Below, in pieces: positions 12,099 through 24,139 of a stretch of 64,000 bases of DNA. Positions within the stretch are counted from its first letter, which is position 1. Every line of letters starts with the position of its first letter. Position numbers and translations under genes: made by a program. The stretch is taken from positions 13,359,107 through 13,423,106 of the forward strand of contig NC_080056.1 of NCBI RefSeq assembly GCF_026212465.1. The letters are read 5' to 3'. Under the pieces are notes generated by a model. The model was not told where the DNA came from. It did not search any database and was given only the letters and a program-made list of their open reading frames with translations. Origin of the DNA: Amaranthus tricolor (taxonomy: Eukaryota; Streptophyta; Magnoliopsida; Caryophyllales; Amaranthaceae).

Positions 12099-13899
12099 TA
12101 TTAAATCTTGATTATAGCACGAGCAACAATCTCGATACGTAATTAACATTAGTGAAAAATTTTACAAAAAAATGCGGAAGTCTGAAAATGACGATCTGCT
12201 AAAAACCTTTAAAATTAAAAAAATGTTTATTAGAAATGATAAATATTACATAAAAGTAGGAAAATAAAAATACATATCGTTCGTTCGAAAAATACACAAT
12301 AATTAAAATTAAATACGTCAAAATCATTAAACATGAAGTATATAAAAAATTTGCAGCTAAGTCCTCGATAGCATAAATAAATTGTTACTGCGGCCTAAAT
12401 CGGAACCTGAAACTAAATCCTGCAACATGCTGCCATCCATAATACGGATGACAGCCGATTGAATCGATCAGCGCTTAACACCGAACATAACTCCCTATCC
12501 AGCTCAAAATACGAAAATAATACACTACATTTTACAAAATAATAATTAGACTACGAACTTATAATTAATTGACACCACTGTATAGTTTTACCGTATTCTT
12601 TTATTGTTCTATACTTTTAAGTCATTAAGATACCATTCTCAACCTTGGCAGAAGTACGTTACTGCCATTTATACAATTCAGGTTCAGTTGGTTAATAGTC
12701 ATAACCGTATCATGCCTCATAGCATCAACAGTAACAAAGTTTATCACTGATCAACAAGCACAACAATATGACACCTGATATATGTAAGGGTCTGGCTAGA
12801 TTAGGGCCGAAACCCTACATCTAACTGTAGTGGGAGTCGTCACCCTTCCAATACAATTATGCTCGAGCTTCTTCAGGATAGGTAGCTAACCCCCTGTCTT
12901 ATACCGCATTTTACGTGTCGGCTAACACAGGCGTCGAGATTTTACATGCCGGTCCATGTTTCGACATTACCTTACTATCAGGGTCATTCAATGAATACAC
13001 AAAAATTTTCACACAAGCACATCACATTTTAATTACTACAAGCTGACTTTGACTATGACCAACTTAGATGGTAACTTCTTTTATTTAATAAGATTTTTAA
13101 TCAGAATATTAAATTTACCTCTATACCCTTACAGTTAGCTACTAAATTTTTACTCATTAAAATCTAATCAAAACTTTATATTAAATAGTTTACTTGTTAA
13201 ATAAATTCACATTAAGTTCATATTCAATTATTTCTCTCCAAATTAATAATTTTTTTTACAAATAGCTACTAAAAAGTTTATTTCTCTTAAAATAAGTTCT
13301 CTAATCAACATTTCTAACTCTAAAACCACTAAAACTTGTATTCTTTTCACAAAAACAAATATTTTGATTAAAAATCAAGTAAAACTGTATTCCTTTGATA
13401 AATTTCCAAAAACCAATATTTCAAATTTAGAAAGCAAGTAAACTTTTTAAGTTCACAAAAAACTTAAATATCTAATGATACAACAAATAAAACTAATAAC
13501 TTAGCAAAATCAATTTTTCTAGTTATAAAACAAGTAACACTTTATAAGTTACCAAAAACAATTCTTCTACTTATAAAATAGATAAAACTTATATTTTCAC
13601 AAAAATCAATATTTCTTGTTGTAATCCAATTAAGTAAAACTTTATTCTATTAATATGTAAATAAAATTAAAATTTCACACATAATTTGAAAAGATAAGTC
13701 TATTAAAAGTACTTTTACATCATTTTACATAAGTTTTTGTCAAATAGTCAAAAAAAAAAATTGTACTAACTAGCTATTTAATATCACAAAAGTTACTTTT
13801 TATTATAAAATCTTATGTATTTAAGAAAACACTTTATTATAAATAACTTACACAAATTTTCCAAATATATCTTTCTTTAACTTGTTATTTTTATTATTA

Positions 13900-14050
13900 C
13901 GGATATTTCATGATATACCACTAAGTTTCTTTGAAATTCACCATATACCACACGAAATGTTTTAATTCACCATATATCATTGAGTTTACGTCCGTTAGCA
14001 CAGAATACCATTAATGACAACTGCCGTCAGTGTGTCGTTTGTGGTAAATT
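13900..14050 (+). repeat. Left TIR of the MULE
   Basis: About 151 bp, matched in inverse orientation by 16113-16263 at high identity; contains repeated ATATACCA/TTCACCATATA motifs. Confidence 0.88.
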
Positions 14051-14540
14051 ACCAGTATGCTCTTACGCATTCAACTAGTGCCATTGTTAGGCTTGAGTTC
14101 CCCAAACACAACGTATTTCTTCAAAAAATTGATCCTCCATCTTTGTTCTTCTCCATTCAAGAAACTTTGTATTCGTCTACATTGATCTAGAACCCTTAAA
14201 ATCCATCAAAAATCCTTAAAATCCTTAAAATCGATTTGTGTAAAGTGAATTGTAAGTTTCTGAAGTGATTTAGAACCCAAACACAGGTGGTCGTGACTGA
14301 ATTTCGCACAAAGTTCGCTAATTCGATGGATTAAGCATACGCAAGGTACCTATCCTTATCCATTTGCATTTCGAGTTCTGATTTTGTTTTTTTTTTTTTT
14401 TCAAAATTGAGTTAGGGTTAGGGTTAAGTGTGATAAGTTGCATGCGAATTTGAATTATGCGAAAGTGATGTGTTTTTGTTTTGTATGCAATATATAATTT
14501 GGATTTTGATGTAATGTGTTGTTGGTAAATGTTGTTGTTA

Positions 14541-15931
14541 GGATGAGAGGATTCTTAGGTGGTTGTAGACCTATCATAGGAATAGATGGTGCACATTTAA
14601 GTGGGTATTACAAAGGGGTTATGCTCACTGCAGTTGCAATAGATGGGAATAATGAGATCTTTGTGTTAGCCTATGGGATTGTTGACACAGAGAGCATAGA
14701 TTCCTGGACTTATTTTTTTAAGAAACTTGAGGTGCTCGTTTGCTCAGTATGAATCTCAGAAGGATGACTGGACTTTTATCAGTGACAGAATGAGGGTAAG
14801 TTTCTTATTTGTCTTTAATTTGAGATTATGAAGCTGTTTATTAACTTAGTCTTGTTTTTTAGGGGGTTGAATCAACATTGTTTGAGGTGTTCCCAAGAGC
14901 TACAAGGAGAATATGCTGCCAGTATTTGTACTCAAATTCCAAGGCTGCAGGATGGAGTGGGGCAGCATTTCATAAGATGTTTTGAATTGCGGCAAATGAC
15001 TACAATGAGTACGTTTTTGAAAAAGCTATGTCCAAGATAAAAGAGTTTGATGCAACAGCATATGTCTATCTCAAAAATGTAGAAGAGCAGTGGAGTGTGC
15101 ACATGTTTGACAGGACAGTTTGTTGTGATCATAACACAACAAACTTCGTAGAGTCATTCAATGCAATAACAAAGGCCAACAGGGACATGCCTGTTGACAT
15201 TGCTGGAAGGTAAATTTGTGTCCCTGTTTTGCTCATTTAAATGCAAAAAAATTGTTGTTGCTTACTGTGATTTTTTTTTTTTGAATAATTAAGATGTCAG
15301 GAATTGGTGCATGAAAAGGCTGGGTTCCAGGTTCGATAAAGCAGTAAGCATGGAACCTAATGATCTAACAGAGCATGCAAAGGGAGTGCTGGCGACTAGG
15401 ACTGATGATTCTAGGTTCTGCCATGTCACTGCAGTTGGTGGTGAAGAGTTTGAGGTGAGGGATGGCCATGTCAAGTTCCCTGTCACCCTTGGAAATATGA
15501 CTTGTGGGTGTGGGAAATGGCAAGGATCAGGGATCCCTTGCAAGCATGGGCTAAGGGTCATTTACAACCAGAGACTTGATCCTAAGAACTTTGTCTCACC
15601 TTTCTACAAGGGGGTTGCTTACAAACTCACTTATGGAGACCACATCCACTCCATGGCTGATCCAACTCACTGGCCTTCACTAGATGTGCCAGAAATTGCA
15701 CCACCCCAAGGGAAAAGAAATGTTGGCAGACCACCTAAGCAAAGGAAAAGAGCTGCTTATGAAGCAAAAAAAGGAAAGAGGCATAAGAATAACAAATGCA
15801 GCCTATGCAAAGAAGTAGGTCACAATGCAGTGACATGCAAGGCAAAAAAGGCATCATCAAAGAAGGCAGCACATGCAGCTTCCTCTTCACAGCAAGGCAA
15901 CACTAGGGGGAAGAGAAAGGCTGCTACTTAG
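14541..15931 (+). pseudogene. MuDR-type MULE transposase, truncated and broken
   Basis: After an acceptor-like TTGTTGTTAG, the frame encodes CRPIIGIDGAHLSGYYKG and AVAIDGNNEIFVLAYGIVD, the MULE DDE domain (first D in GIDGAH). The second D is in FISDRMR before a GTAAG donor at 14796; the exon resumes at 14863 (GVESTLFEVFPRATRR). The E lies in NFVESFNAIT. A second intron starts GTAAATT at 15211 and ends at TAATTAAG near 15293. The last exon has a SWIM zinc finger (CGCGKWQGSGIPCKHG) and a CCHC knuckle CSLCKEVGHNAVTC. Defects: no N-terminal region, a one-base shift near 14730, and TGA in place of an expected Trp codon near 14983. Confidence 0.85.
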
Positions 15932-16112
15932 CATTGTTTAGTGTCATTTTTTTGGTGAACAGTGTTTATTGTCAAGTTGTTTTTGAACAAAATGTTAACT
16001 ACTTGCTTTGTATGACACTTCTTTTGTTTATCATAATTCCAACGGGTATATTTTTTTAAAAAAATGGTATTTGATGCAAATACAAAAAGGTAATGGTATA
16101 TGGTGAATTATT

Positions 16113-16263
16113 AATTTACCACAAACGGCACACTAACGGCAGTTGTCATTGATGGTATTCTGTGCTAACGGACGAAAACTCAATGGTATATGGTGAATTA
16201 GAACATGTTGTGTGGTATATGGTGAATTTCGAAGAAACTCAGTGGTATATCATGAAATTTCCG
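16113..16263 (-). repeat. Right TIR of the MULE
   Basis: Inverted match of 13900-14050; the 9-bp target duplicate follows at 16264. Confidence 0.88.
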
Positions 16264-18003
16264 TTATTATTATCATAAAAATAGCTTGTAATAATTTTAA
16301 AATTGTAAATAACACTTTTTTTTATATGATAGTGACCGAATGAGCTATGAGTATTTGTTGGCCTTTTTCACTTAAAACAACTTAATTTAATTAATTTATC
16401 ATAGTAAATTCTAATTTTATACGACTAATATAAAAAAACTAAAAAATAGAAACTTTTACACAATAACTTAAATATTTAATATAACTTTAAGGATAAGCTT
16501 TAATATAAAAGATAAAGTATAATGACAACATCCTTAGCACATAACCATACTAAATAAAAAAATGTTCATGAAATAACACACAACTTTATAAACTAATTTA
16601 AAGGCTTACATATAAATATTAACTATAATTCTAATATGACCATTCTTAATATAATAACATTCCTACATAAATCATAAACATAGTAACACTAGTTTATAAC
16701 ATAGATAATACTTGATATCACTAGTATATAATAGTTCACCTAACTTCCTAAACATGTCCAAATATTAGTAATTAACAACTAAAAATATTTTTAGCATAAC
16801 CACTAAATTTATATTAATCATAATTTTCTTAAACTAACTTTCTACTTAAACATACTCAATATATCTCATAATTTGCATATTATAAAGTAAATATAATGTT
16901 AAATTTCACATAAGAGTAGGATAAAAAATTATACCATACTAACACCAAAGAAAGTTAGTAGCATGATCCTCCAAGCTAAGTACTACAAGCTCCAAAATGA
17001 TGATCTTTCAAGTACCTAAAAGAATACCCAACTATGCTACAAAAATGATAATTCAAGCTATTAAGGTGATGCATTAAGCTCCTTCTTGATTTTCTTCAAC
17101 TAATTAATACATTAGAGAATTAGTAATTGATATAATGAAGTGAATTAGGAGCAAATGGAAGAAAAGTAGATTACTTAATTCCTTAATACTACACAACTAG
17201 CTAGTATAATGAAGTGCATTAAGCTCCTTGAGTTTTGTTTTAATTTTGCAAGGTAGAATGTTAGGCAAATAGCTAGTATATAAAAAAGATATTTATGGGA
17301 CAAAATCTTATAATATTTGGATAAAAAATAAAAAAAATCATGGCTCCATATCTTATCCATAACCATCCAACATGATGGTAAGGATAAAGTTTGATTTCTT
17401 TTCAAACTTACTTTACTTATGTAAGTAAATAAGTAATAAAAAAAATATAGCAAGGTTTTGACTAATAGATTTAGGTAATTATGATTATTTTAGGTGTAAA
17501 ACTAGCTTAAAACCTTAATTAAATTTATTAATAAAAATATACTAGGAGTAGTTTAAAATAATTTAAATATTAGTGTTAAAGTCGTTAAAATAATCGTTAA
17601 CGAAATTAATTAAGAAGATAAGAATTTTTAAACGTAAAATTTTCGTTAGCCAAAAGTTAATTAAAAGATTTTGAATTTTTTTGTAATAGAAAATACTTAT
17701 CGAAAATTTTGGACTAAAAAAAATATTATTTAGAAATAATAAAAATTTAAAATTTCATATTCGGAGTAGTTTAATAAATCGAGCAAGTATAGGAATTGAA
17801 TGAAAATTAAATAATTAAAGAACTTGAAAATCGAATTGGAAATTAAATAACAAATTAAATCAATAAAAATATAGTTAGTTGGAATATAAGATTTTATAAA
17901 TTAGATGAAGTTGGAGCTTAGTAATCGAGGATTAGGAATTAAATTGAACGAATTAAGAATTAGTCGGAAATGATTAAGATTAGGAATTTCGAATCTGTTA
18001 CAA

Positions 18004-18343
18004 ACAAAACCCAAAAGAAATACATATATTTTTCCAAAATTAAGAACAGAAAATGACAGATTACCTGTAAATATTTTTCGATATCTTCCTCTCTAATGTT
18101 AACTTCACATTTCATAAACCCTAATTTGTTGAATTTTTTCTTTTTCTATAATTTTTGGCTTCATCCGACTGTAAAATGAACCTTCCACCTACATTGAATG
18201 AGGGTAGTGATGAACCTTCCATGAAAACCTAAATTCGCATCAATTAATAACGAAACTAAAATAACCCTAAATCTTCCCTGAATTAATTTGCGAATTTAGA
18301 TAAGCCAAATCAAAATCTATAGTACAATGCAGCACCAATATGC
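18004..18343. repeat. Right part of copy 1 and start of copy 2 of the duplicated segment
   Basis: 18004-18280 matches 24232-24520 (landmarks CTTCCTCTCTAATGTTAAC, TTTGGCTTCATCCGACTGTA, AATAACGAAACTAAA). 18281-18343 is the start of the second copy, equivalent to 11907-11970. On the minus strand the landmark block has a GAGGAAGA..CAG|GTAATC shape that could be an exon end, but the translated product is not recognised. Confidence 0.7.
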
Positions 18344-18536
18344 TGTTATAGGTATATTTGGTAGTAAAATGTAATTAGTTATAAATGGGTGTTTTCTATA
18401 GTCTTAGTAGTATAAAAGGGGACACAATATTGTATTAGAGTGGATGAAATATAATGAAATCAAACAATCTTCTTTTCCTCTTCTAAATTTCTTCACTTCT
18501 CCCTCTCTTCCATATCCATATTCAACAACCATAACA
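18344..18536 (+). repeat. 5' LTR of the non-autonomous element
   Basis: 193 bp with TGTTAT/ATAACA ends and a TATAAAAG box at 18411. It lacks a short segment near its 3' end that is present in the right LTR. Confidence 0.85.
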
Positions 18537-18537
18537 T

Positions 18538-18551
18538 TGGTATCAAGAGTC
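18538..18551 (+). promoter_or_regulatory. Primer binding site (variant initiator Met)
   Basis: TGGTATCAAGAGTC follows the LTR; it resembles TGGTATCAGAGC with one extra base. Confidence 0.65.
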
Positions 18552-18978
18552 ATTCTTTCCTTGGCACCAATATTTCTCTTCCATTCTTTTTTTTTCTTTA
18601 TCCTATTGAAAAATTCATTTCTTGACATTAAATACTACAATCAAATTGCACACAACCTATTTGTGAAAATACATTGCCATGTTCATTTGAGTTCTTGAAG
18701 TTTTTTTCCAAATTAGAGATTTTTTAAGTGGTTGCAAAGATGAGGAGTGAAGAGTTTTACAAAACCATACAATTTGAAGAACCAATTATCCGACAACTTG
18801 AAGAAGACAAACAAAAGAAGGTTATTACATCTTTTAAAAACTTTTGAAAGATGAATGTTTTGATAGTTGGGATAAATGATTGTGTGAATGGTGTAATGAA
18901 CTAATTCTTGATCATAATTTGTTACAATTTAAAAGAAGCAACGAATGATGCCATTAATGCATTAGAAGAGCAAAATGA

Positions 18979-19230
18979 TGTTTGGTATTTAGTCAGAGAA
19001 ATTGCATCTGACTCTTTCATTGAATTAGAAAAATACTAACTGATTACAAAAGAAGGTACAAGGCTCTCTTTATAAGAGAGTTAGTTACAAGGCACCAATA
19101 CGTGGCAATTAGCCATTGGATAAAAGAAAAGAACTAATATGAGGACTAACAAACTATGAAACGGAAAATATAAAGTTATTAAAACGAAAACAGAAACTTT
19201 AGCTAAAATACAAACGGGTAAATACTAACA
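18979..19230 (-). repeat. 3' LTR of the nested copia fragment
   Basis: On the minus strand it starts TGTTAGTATTTACCCG, right after a GAGGGGGGA purine tract (19231-19241), and appears to end AAATACCAAACA, mirroring the start. 252 bp. Only one copy is present. Confidence 0.7.
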
Positions 19231-19356
19231 TCCCCCCTCAGCTTGGGGTGGGGTGATCATACCAAACTTGCAAAGAAATGTTTGAAATTGGGAGGAAGGT
19301 AAAATCTTAGTGAAAACATATGCTAATTGACTTGTAGTGGGAAGATATGTGTGTTG

Positions 19357-22300
19357 TCATAAACCTTCCATGACTTTTTCCCTTGTAAAATGACAGTCGA
19401 TGGCAATGTGTTTGGTTTTGCCGTGTAGGACCGGATTATGAGCAATGTTTAACGCGATTTGATTATCACAATGCAAGGTCACAAGTTGAAGATTATTTAT
19501 GCCCAATTCTTCAAGGAGGTGAACGACCCATGTAATTTCTGAGGCAGCAGAGGACATTGCCCTATACTCAGCTTCAGATGAAGATTTGGACACAGTAGTT
19601 TGCCTTTTGGATTTCCAACTAATAGGATATTGACCAAGCAACAGAGGATAACCCATGACAGAACGGCCAGTGTCAATTCAGGCACCCCAATCAAAATCAG
19701 AGAAGGCTTGTAAGGAAAGTCTATCAATGGCATGAAGAAGTATGCCTTGACCAGCTATTGAATGAACATAGTGGAGTGTATGTTGTAAGGCATTGTAATG
19801 GGCTTGAGTAGGATTCTGAAGATATTGACTTAGTTTTTGTACTGTATAAGCGAGGTCAGGACAGGTGTGGGTTAAAAAATTTAATTTTCCAACGAGGCTA
19901 CGGTACAAAGGTGGATCATGGAAAATTGGGAAATTGTCTTTTTGTAGCTTTAGATTGATAGGAAGAGGGGTAACAACTTTTTTAAAATTGGTTATACCAC
20001 TGTCTAATAAAAACTCTTTGGTGAAGTTGCTTTGTGTTATGATGATACCTTGAGGGAGATATCTGATTTCAAGACCAAGGAAGAAAGTAAGTTGTCCCAA
20101 GTCTTTAATGCTAAAAACAATATGCTGATGATTTTGGAGAGCAAGAATACTTGGTGTATCATCTCCTGTTTAAACAATATCATCAACATATACTGCAGCA
20201 AAAGTAACAAGACCATTTGATGAAGAGATAATATTCATTCTTGGACTGAATGAAGCCTTGTTGATGAAGTTCAATAGTAAGTTTGGAAAACCATTGACGA
20301 AAAACTTGTTTAAGACCATAAAGAGATTTGTTGAGTTTACAAACCATATGAGGGGAATGTTTAAGACCAGGTGGAGGTTTATAAAGACTTCTTCATGGAG
20401 ATCACCATGTAAAAAAGCATTGTTGACATCTAGTTGATATTGTTTCCAATTTTTAAAGGATGCAATAGCCAGAAGACAACGGATGGTTGTCATTTTGACA
20501 ATAGGAGAAAAGTCTCTTGAAAGTCAATACCATATTCCTGGTGTGTAGCCCTTGGCAACAAGCTGAGCTTTGAAACGTTTCAAAGAACCATCAGCATTTA
20601 GTTTGATTCTATAAACCCACTTACAACCAATAGCTTTCTTTCCTAGAGGAAGAGTTACAAGATCCCATGTACTATTTTTGTTTAGAGCTAAGAGTTCTTT
20701 ATGCATAGCTTTGAGCCATAAAGGGTCTGTAGAAGCTTCTTTGTATGAAGAAGGTTCTTTATAAAGAGAGTGATTAGCAAGTAAGGCGAGATGGTGTGCG
20801 GGTAACTGATCATGTTGTACAAGATTGCACCAATGATTTGTGAAGTTGCAAATGTAGTCATTCAAGTGAGATAGTGGTTTGGAAATTCTAGAAGATTTGC
20901 ATATGGGAGAAGGTAAAGGTAATAGGTAAGAGAAAAGGTCCACAACAAGAGAAGGGTCTTGAGGTGGACTGGGTAAAGTAGATGGGGATAAAGAGGGTGG
21001 GGTAGAAATTGAAAGGGATGGTTGGGAAATGGGTTTGGAATTATTATGAGGAAGTAGATGTAGGGTTTTAGTAAAGGGAGTAAAGGAATTTTGAAATGGT
21101 GTGTTGTTTGATAATAAAGTAAGAGTAGGTGGTAAAGTAGTGTTAGTGTCATAGGATGAAGATAAAGTAGGTGTAGGTATACTATCTACTATATGTGTTG
21201 GGTTTGGTGTATGAAAAATGTGTAATGGAGAGGGAGTTGGCGTGTGAGATTGCTAAAAACTAAGAGGTGTTGGGTCATGTGGAATAGGTGTATAGGTAGG
21301 AAGATAAAAGGGTATAGGTTTTTTGTTTGTATGATGGTAAGGAAAGTGTTTCTCATAGAATATAAAGTCCCTAGAAACTATATCTGTTTGGTCTGGAGAT
21401 TGTAGACCTTGTAAACTTTTTGTGCAAATGGATACCCAAGAAAAATGCAAAGATTAGATTTAGGTTGTAATTTTTTTCTTTCTTGTTTAAAAGTGGAAAT
21501 AAAACATAAACAACCAAATGTTCTAAGATGTTGATTGTCAGAGGATGGCCATAGAGTTTTTCATAGGGTAAGATATGTTTTAATGAGGGTAATGGCATTC
21601 TACTTATAAGATAACATGCACATAAAACAAAATATCCCCAAAGGATAAGGGGTAAATTGGATTAGAAATGAAGGGCACGAGCTGTTTCAAGAAGATGTTG
21701 GTGTTTGGGTTCAACGACACCATTTTGTTGTGGTGTATCGGGACAGCTCTTTTGACGTATGATACCTTTGCTGAGATAAAATTGTAATATTACACCTTTA
21801 CTAAGTTCTTTGGCATTGTCAAAACGGATACATAGAATTTTTTTAGAGAGTTGAGTTTCTACATATTCAACAAATTGCCAAATGTATGTAACCGAGTCTG
21901 ATTTTTGCCGCATCAAATAAAGCCAAGTACAACAGGTAAAATCATCAACAATGGTAAGGAAATAAATACAAGAATTATAAGTGCTAGTGGAGTAAGTTCC
22001 CCATACATCAATATGTTTTAATTGAAAAGGAAAATTAGACTTTGTAGAGCTTTTAGGGAAACAAAGCCTATGTTGTCTAGATTTGGGGCAAATAGTACAA
22101 ATGCTATTATTCTTGAAATTCTTGAAATCAATAGAAGGAAAAAGTAATTGTAATCTAGTGATAGAAGCATGATCAAGTCTTAAATGTCATAACTTGGCTA
22201 AGTCATCCATAGAAGATTCATTTACAGTAGTTGCAATAGAAGCTTTAAAAAAATGCATTTGTAGGTTTATGTTGAGTTGTAGTAGGCTTTGAAATGCAGT

Positions 22301-22980
22301 ATAGTCCATGAACAATTTTACCAAGACTCATGGGTCTTGTCATCGAAGGGGCCTGAATCATACACATGTTATGAGTAAATAATAAAGAAACATTGTTATC
22401 ATGGCAAAGACGTTGCACCGAAATTAAATTGAACCGAAATTGAGGTACATATAAAACATTCTTGAGGATGATATCATCATGTAATTTCACATCTCCTGCC
22501 ATAGTCACACGTACAATGGTACCATTAGGTATGGTATAATGATTATGGCCAGAGAGATCTTTTAGATGTAAAAAGGAATGAATTGAGTTGCACATGTGGT
22601 CTGTAGCACCACTGTTTATAATCCACCCATACACATCAAGTTTAGAAAAGAGAGAAAAAGTACATGCTAGATGTGCAACATCAAGAAGAGGTGAATAGTC
22701 TGGATGATTAATATCATTGGATTTTTATTTGTTGAGTAAGGATAAAATGGCATTGATTTGTGTATTGGTAAATCCAGTGTTATCTAGAATAGTAGAGGAA
22801 TCATCAATTAAGGTGGAAGCAGTGGCAGCAACTTTTCGGTTATGAGATTTGGTATGTTTGGGATAGCCATGAATTTTAAAACAACGTTCCATAAAATGAC
22901 CACTAATTTTGCAATGATCACAAAAGTAGTGTGAAGTTCTTTTGGTACCTGAAATTTGCTTTTTGTTTGATGTCTTATTA
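19357..22980 (-). pseudogene. Copia gag end-pol, broken by frameshifts and stops
   Basis: Reading down the minus strand: zinc knuckle CDHCKISGHFMERC; protease WIINSGATDHM, where the usual catalytic Asp of DSG is Asn; gag-pre-integrase and integrase ([38 protein letters not shown]); RT ([20 protein letters not shown], catalytic YVDD near 20180); RNase H (KSSSEAEYRAMSSAASEITW, TLHCDNQIALNIAHNP). The region is cut into at least six frames, so no polyprotein can be made. Confidence 0.85.
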
Positions 22981-23040
22981 TGAGGAGTAGTATGAGCAAA
23001 ATGAAATGTCATAGAATCAGCAATTGGAGTATATACTAAC

Positions 23041-23919
23041 ATAATTGCCAACATAATAATAATGATAATTGGGGATTTATTATAGTATATGACCAAGCAA
23101 ATAATTATGTGATTGCCAACATAAATAAGATTCTTTAAATGTTGATCATATGAATTCATGTGCAAAAAGTAAGTTGGGTTCTAAAAGCATTGTTCATATG
23201 GATGGTGATTTGGTTTAATTGTGTGATTAATGACATGAGTGAATATGATTTAGTTAAAAATCATGAATGTTTTGTGGCAATTGAACCTGAAAATTTATTT
23301 TCAACATATGGGGAAATTCTTGAAGTTCATTTTATTGAAAGATCTATTCTCCAAACTAAGAATCTGTTAAGAGAAACTCGTCAATGGGGTACTTTGTCAA
23401 GAGTGTAATCAAGCTCCAAGAAGGTTAAAAGAAGATATGAGATGTACAAGAAAAAGAGAAAAAATTGGGCAGAATATAATAAAGTAGTGCTTAACCCACT
23501 TTGGTTGTTAAAAATCAAGAAACGGAAGATTTCTATGCATATTTTTAGTTTTATTCATGAAGTAGTGAATAAGTACAATAAAGATGCCTTATTACTTGAT
23601 TATTATCAACAATCCGAGTCTCAAAATCACAATGTTACTCTTAAAATTCAAGCAAGTGTTGGGGAAAATGGAAGTACTGTAGCACAATTTTTAACACAAA
23701 TGATGTTGCTTGCTCTTTTTCTTGGCAAAGAAGATTCGACTAATAATGAGTTTCAAATCTGGTGCTCGAACTCCTTTAGCATGGAATGAGAAATTACCAA
23801 TATTGATCTTACTTCATTTCTCACTATTTTGGGCATTTTTTGTAGTGTTTAGTTTTAGTTAAAAGTTGTCTTGTATTTTTGTTTAGATTTCTTAACATAA
23901 ACATGAGGACAAGTCTCTT
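23041..23919 (+). other. 3' internal part of the non-autonomous LTR element
   Basis: Open frames at 23160-23408 and 23442-23789 are on the element's strand but match no family I recognise. They could be remnants of a gag-like protein. Confidence 0.35.
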
Positions 23920-23933
23920 GATGGGGGAAAGTA
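23920..23933 (+). promoter_or_regulatory. Polypurine tract of the non-autonomous element
   Basis: GATGGGGGAAAGTA directly precedes the right LTR. Confidence 0.7.
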
Positions 23934-24139
23934 TGTTATAGGTATATTTGATAGTAAAATATGATTAGTTATAAATGGGTGTTTTTGATAGTCTTAGTAG
24001 TATAAAAGGGGACACAATGTTGTATTAGAGTGGATAAAATATAATGAAATAAAACAATCTTCTCCTCCTGTTCTAAATTTCTTCCTTTCTCCCTATCTTC
24101 CCTATTCATATGGTTGCTTGAGATTCAACAACCATAACA
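23934..24139 (+). repeat. 3' LTR of the non-autonomous element
   Basis: 206 bp, TGTTATAGG...CATAACA, clearly diverged from the left LTR by substitutions and an indel, so this insertion is older than the Ty3 at 2462. Confidence 0.85.

Larger units (their letters stand above)
13900..16263 (+). mobile_element. Mutator-like element (MULE) with long TIRs
   Basis: Terminal inverted repeats of about 151 bp (start CGGATATTTCATGATATACC; right end complement CGGAAATTTCATGATATACC) are flanked by an exact 9-bp duplication TTATTATTA (13891-13899, 16264-16272), the hallmark of MULEs. The 2.36-kb interior holds a degraded MuDR-type transposase that lacks its N-terminal part, so this is an internally deleted copy. 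Confidence 0.92.
12098..18003 (-). mobile_element. Insertion of about 5.9 kb, possible Ty3 solo LTR disrupted by a MULE
   Basis: This block separates two parts of a sequence that is continuous in the second duplicate (around 24222-24245). The flanks AATAA/AACAA near each end could be a 5-bp target duplication with one mismatch. Read on the minus strand it begins TGTAACAGATTCG, like many plant Ty3 LTRs, but the opposite end is not a clear CA. Outside the MULE it is AT-rich with a GC-richer patch at 12780-12970 and no coding frames. Without the MULE it would be about 3.5 kb. The insertion is supported; its class is a guess. Confidence 0.45.
18979..23040 (-). mobile_element. Nested Ty1/copia fragment, 5'-truncated, antisense
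   Basis: Minus-strand order gag zinc knuckle, protease, integrase, RT, RNase H identifies copia. A 3' LTR (18979-19230) and purine tract are present, but no matching LTR or most of gag occurs at the 23040 end; the exact truncation point is uncertain (23035-23165). It is oriented against its host element. Confidence 0.8.
18344..24139 (+). mobile_element. Non-autonomous LTR retrotransposon containing a second element
   Basis: LTRs at 18344-18536 (193 bp) and 23934-24139 (206 bp) start TGTTATAGG and end CATAACA. Flanks TATGC (18339-18343) and TATAC (24140-24144) form a 5-bp target duplication with one mismatch; the empty site in copy 1 reads TATAC. A primer site follows the left LTR and a purine tract precedes the right one, so the element is on the plus strand. 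Its own internal sequence (18537-18978 and about 23041-23933) has no recognisable pol, only short frames. The pol genes inside are antisense and belong to a nested copia fragment. Confidence 0.85.

Noticed and set aside
14400..14430. Telomere-like GTTAGGGTTAGGGTTAAG
   Set aside because: Only about two units, inside a MULE; plant telomeres use TTTAGGG and long arrays.
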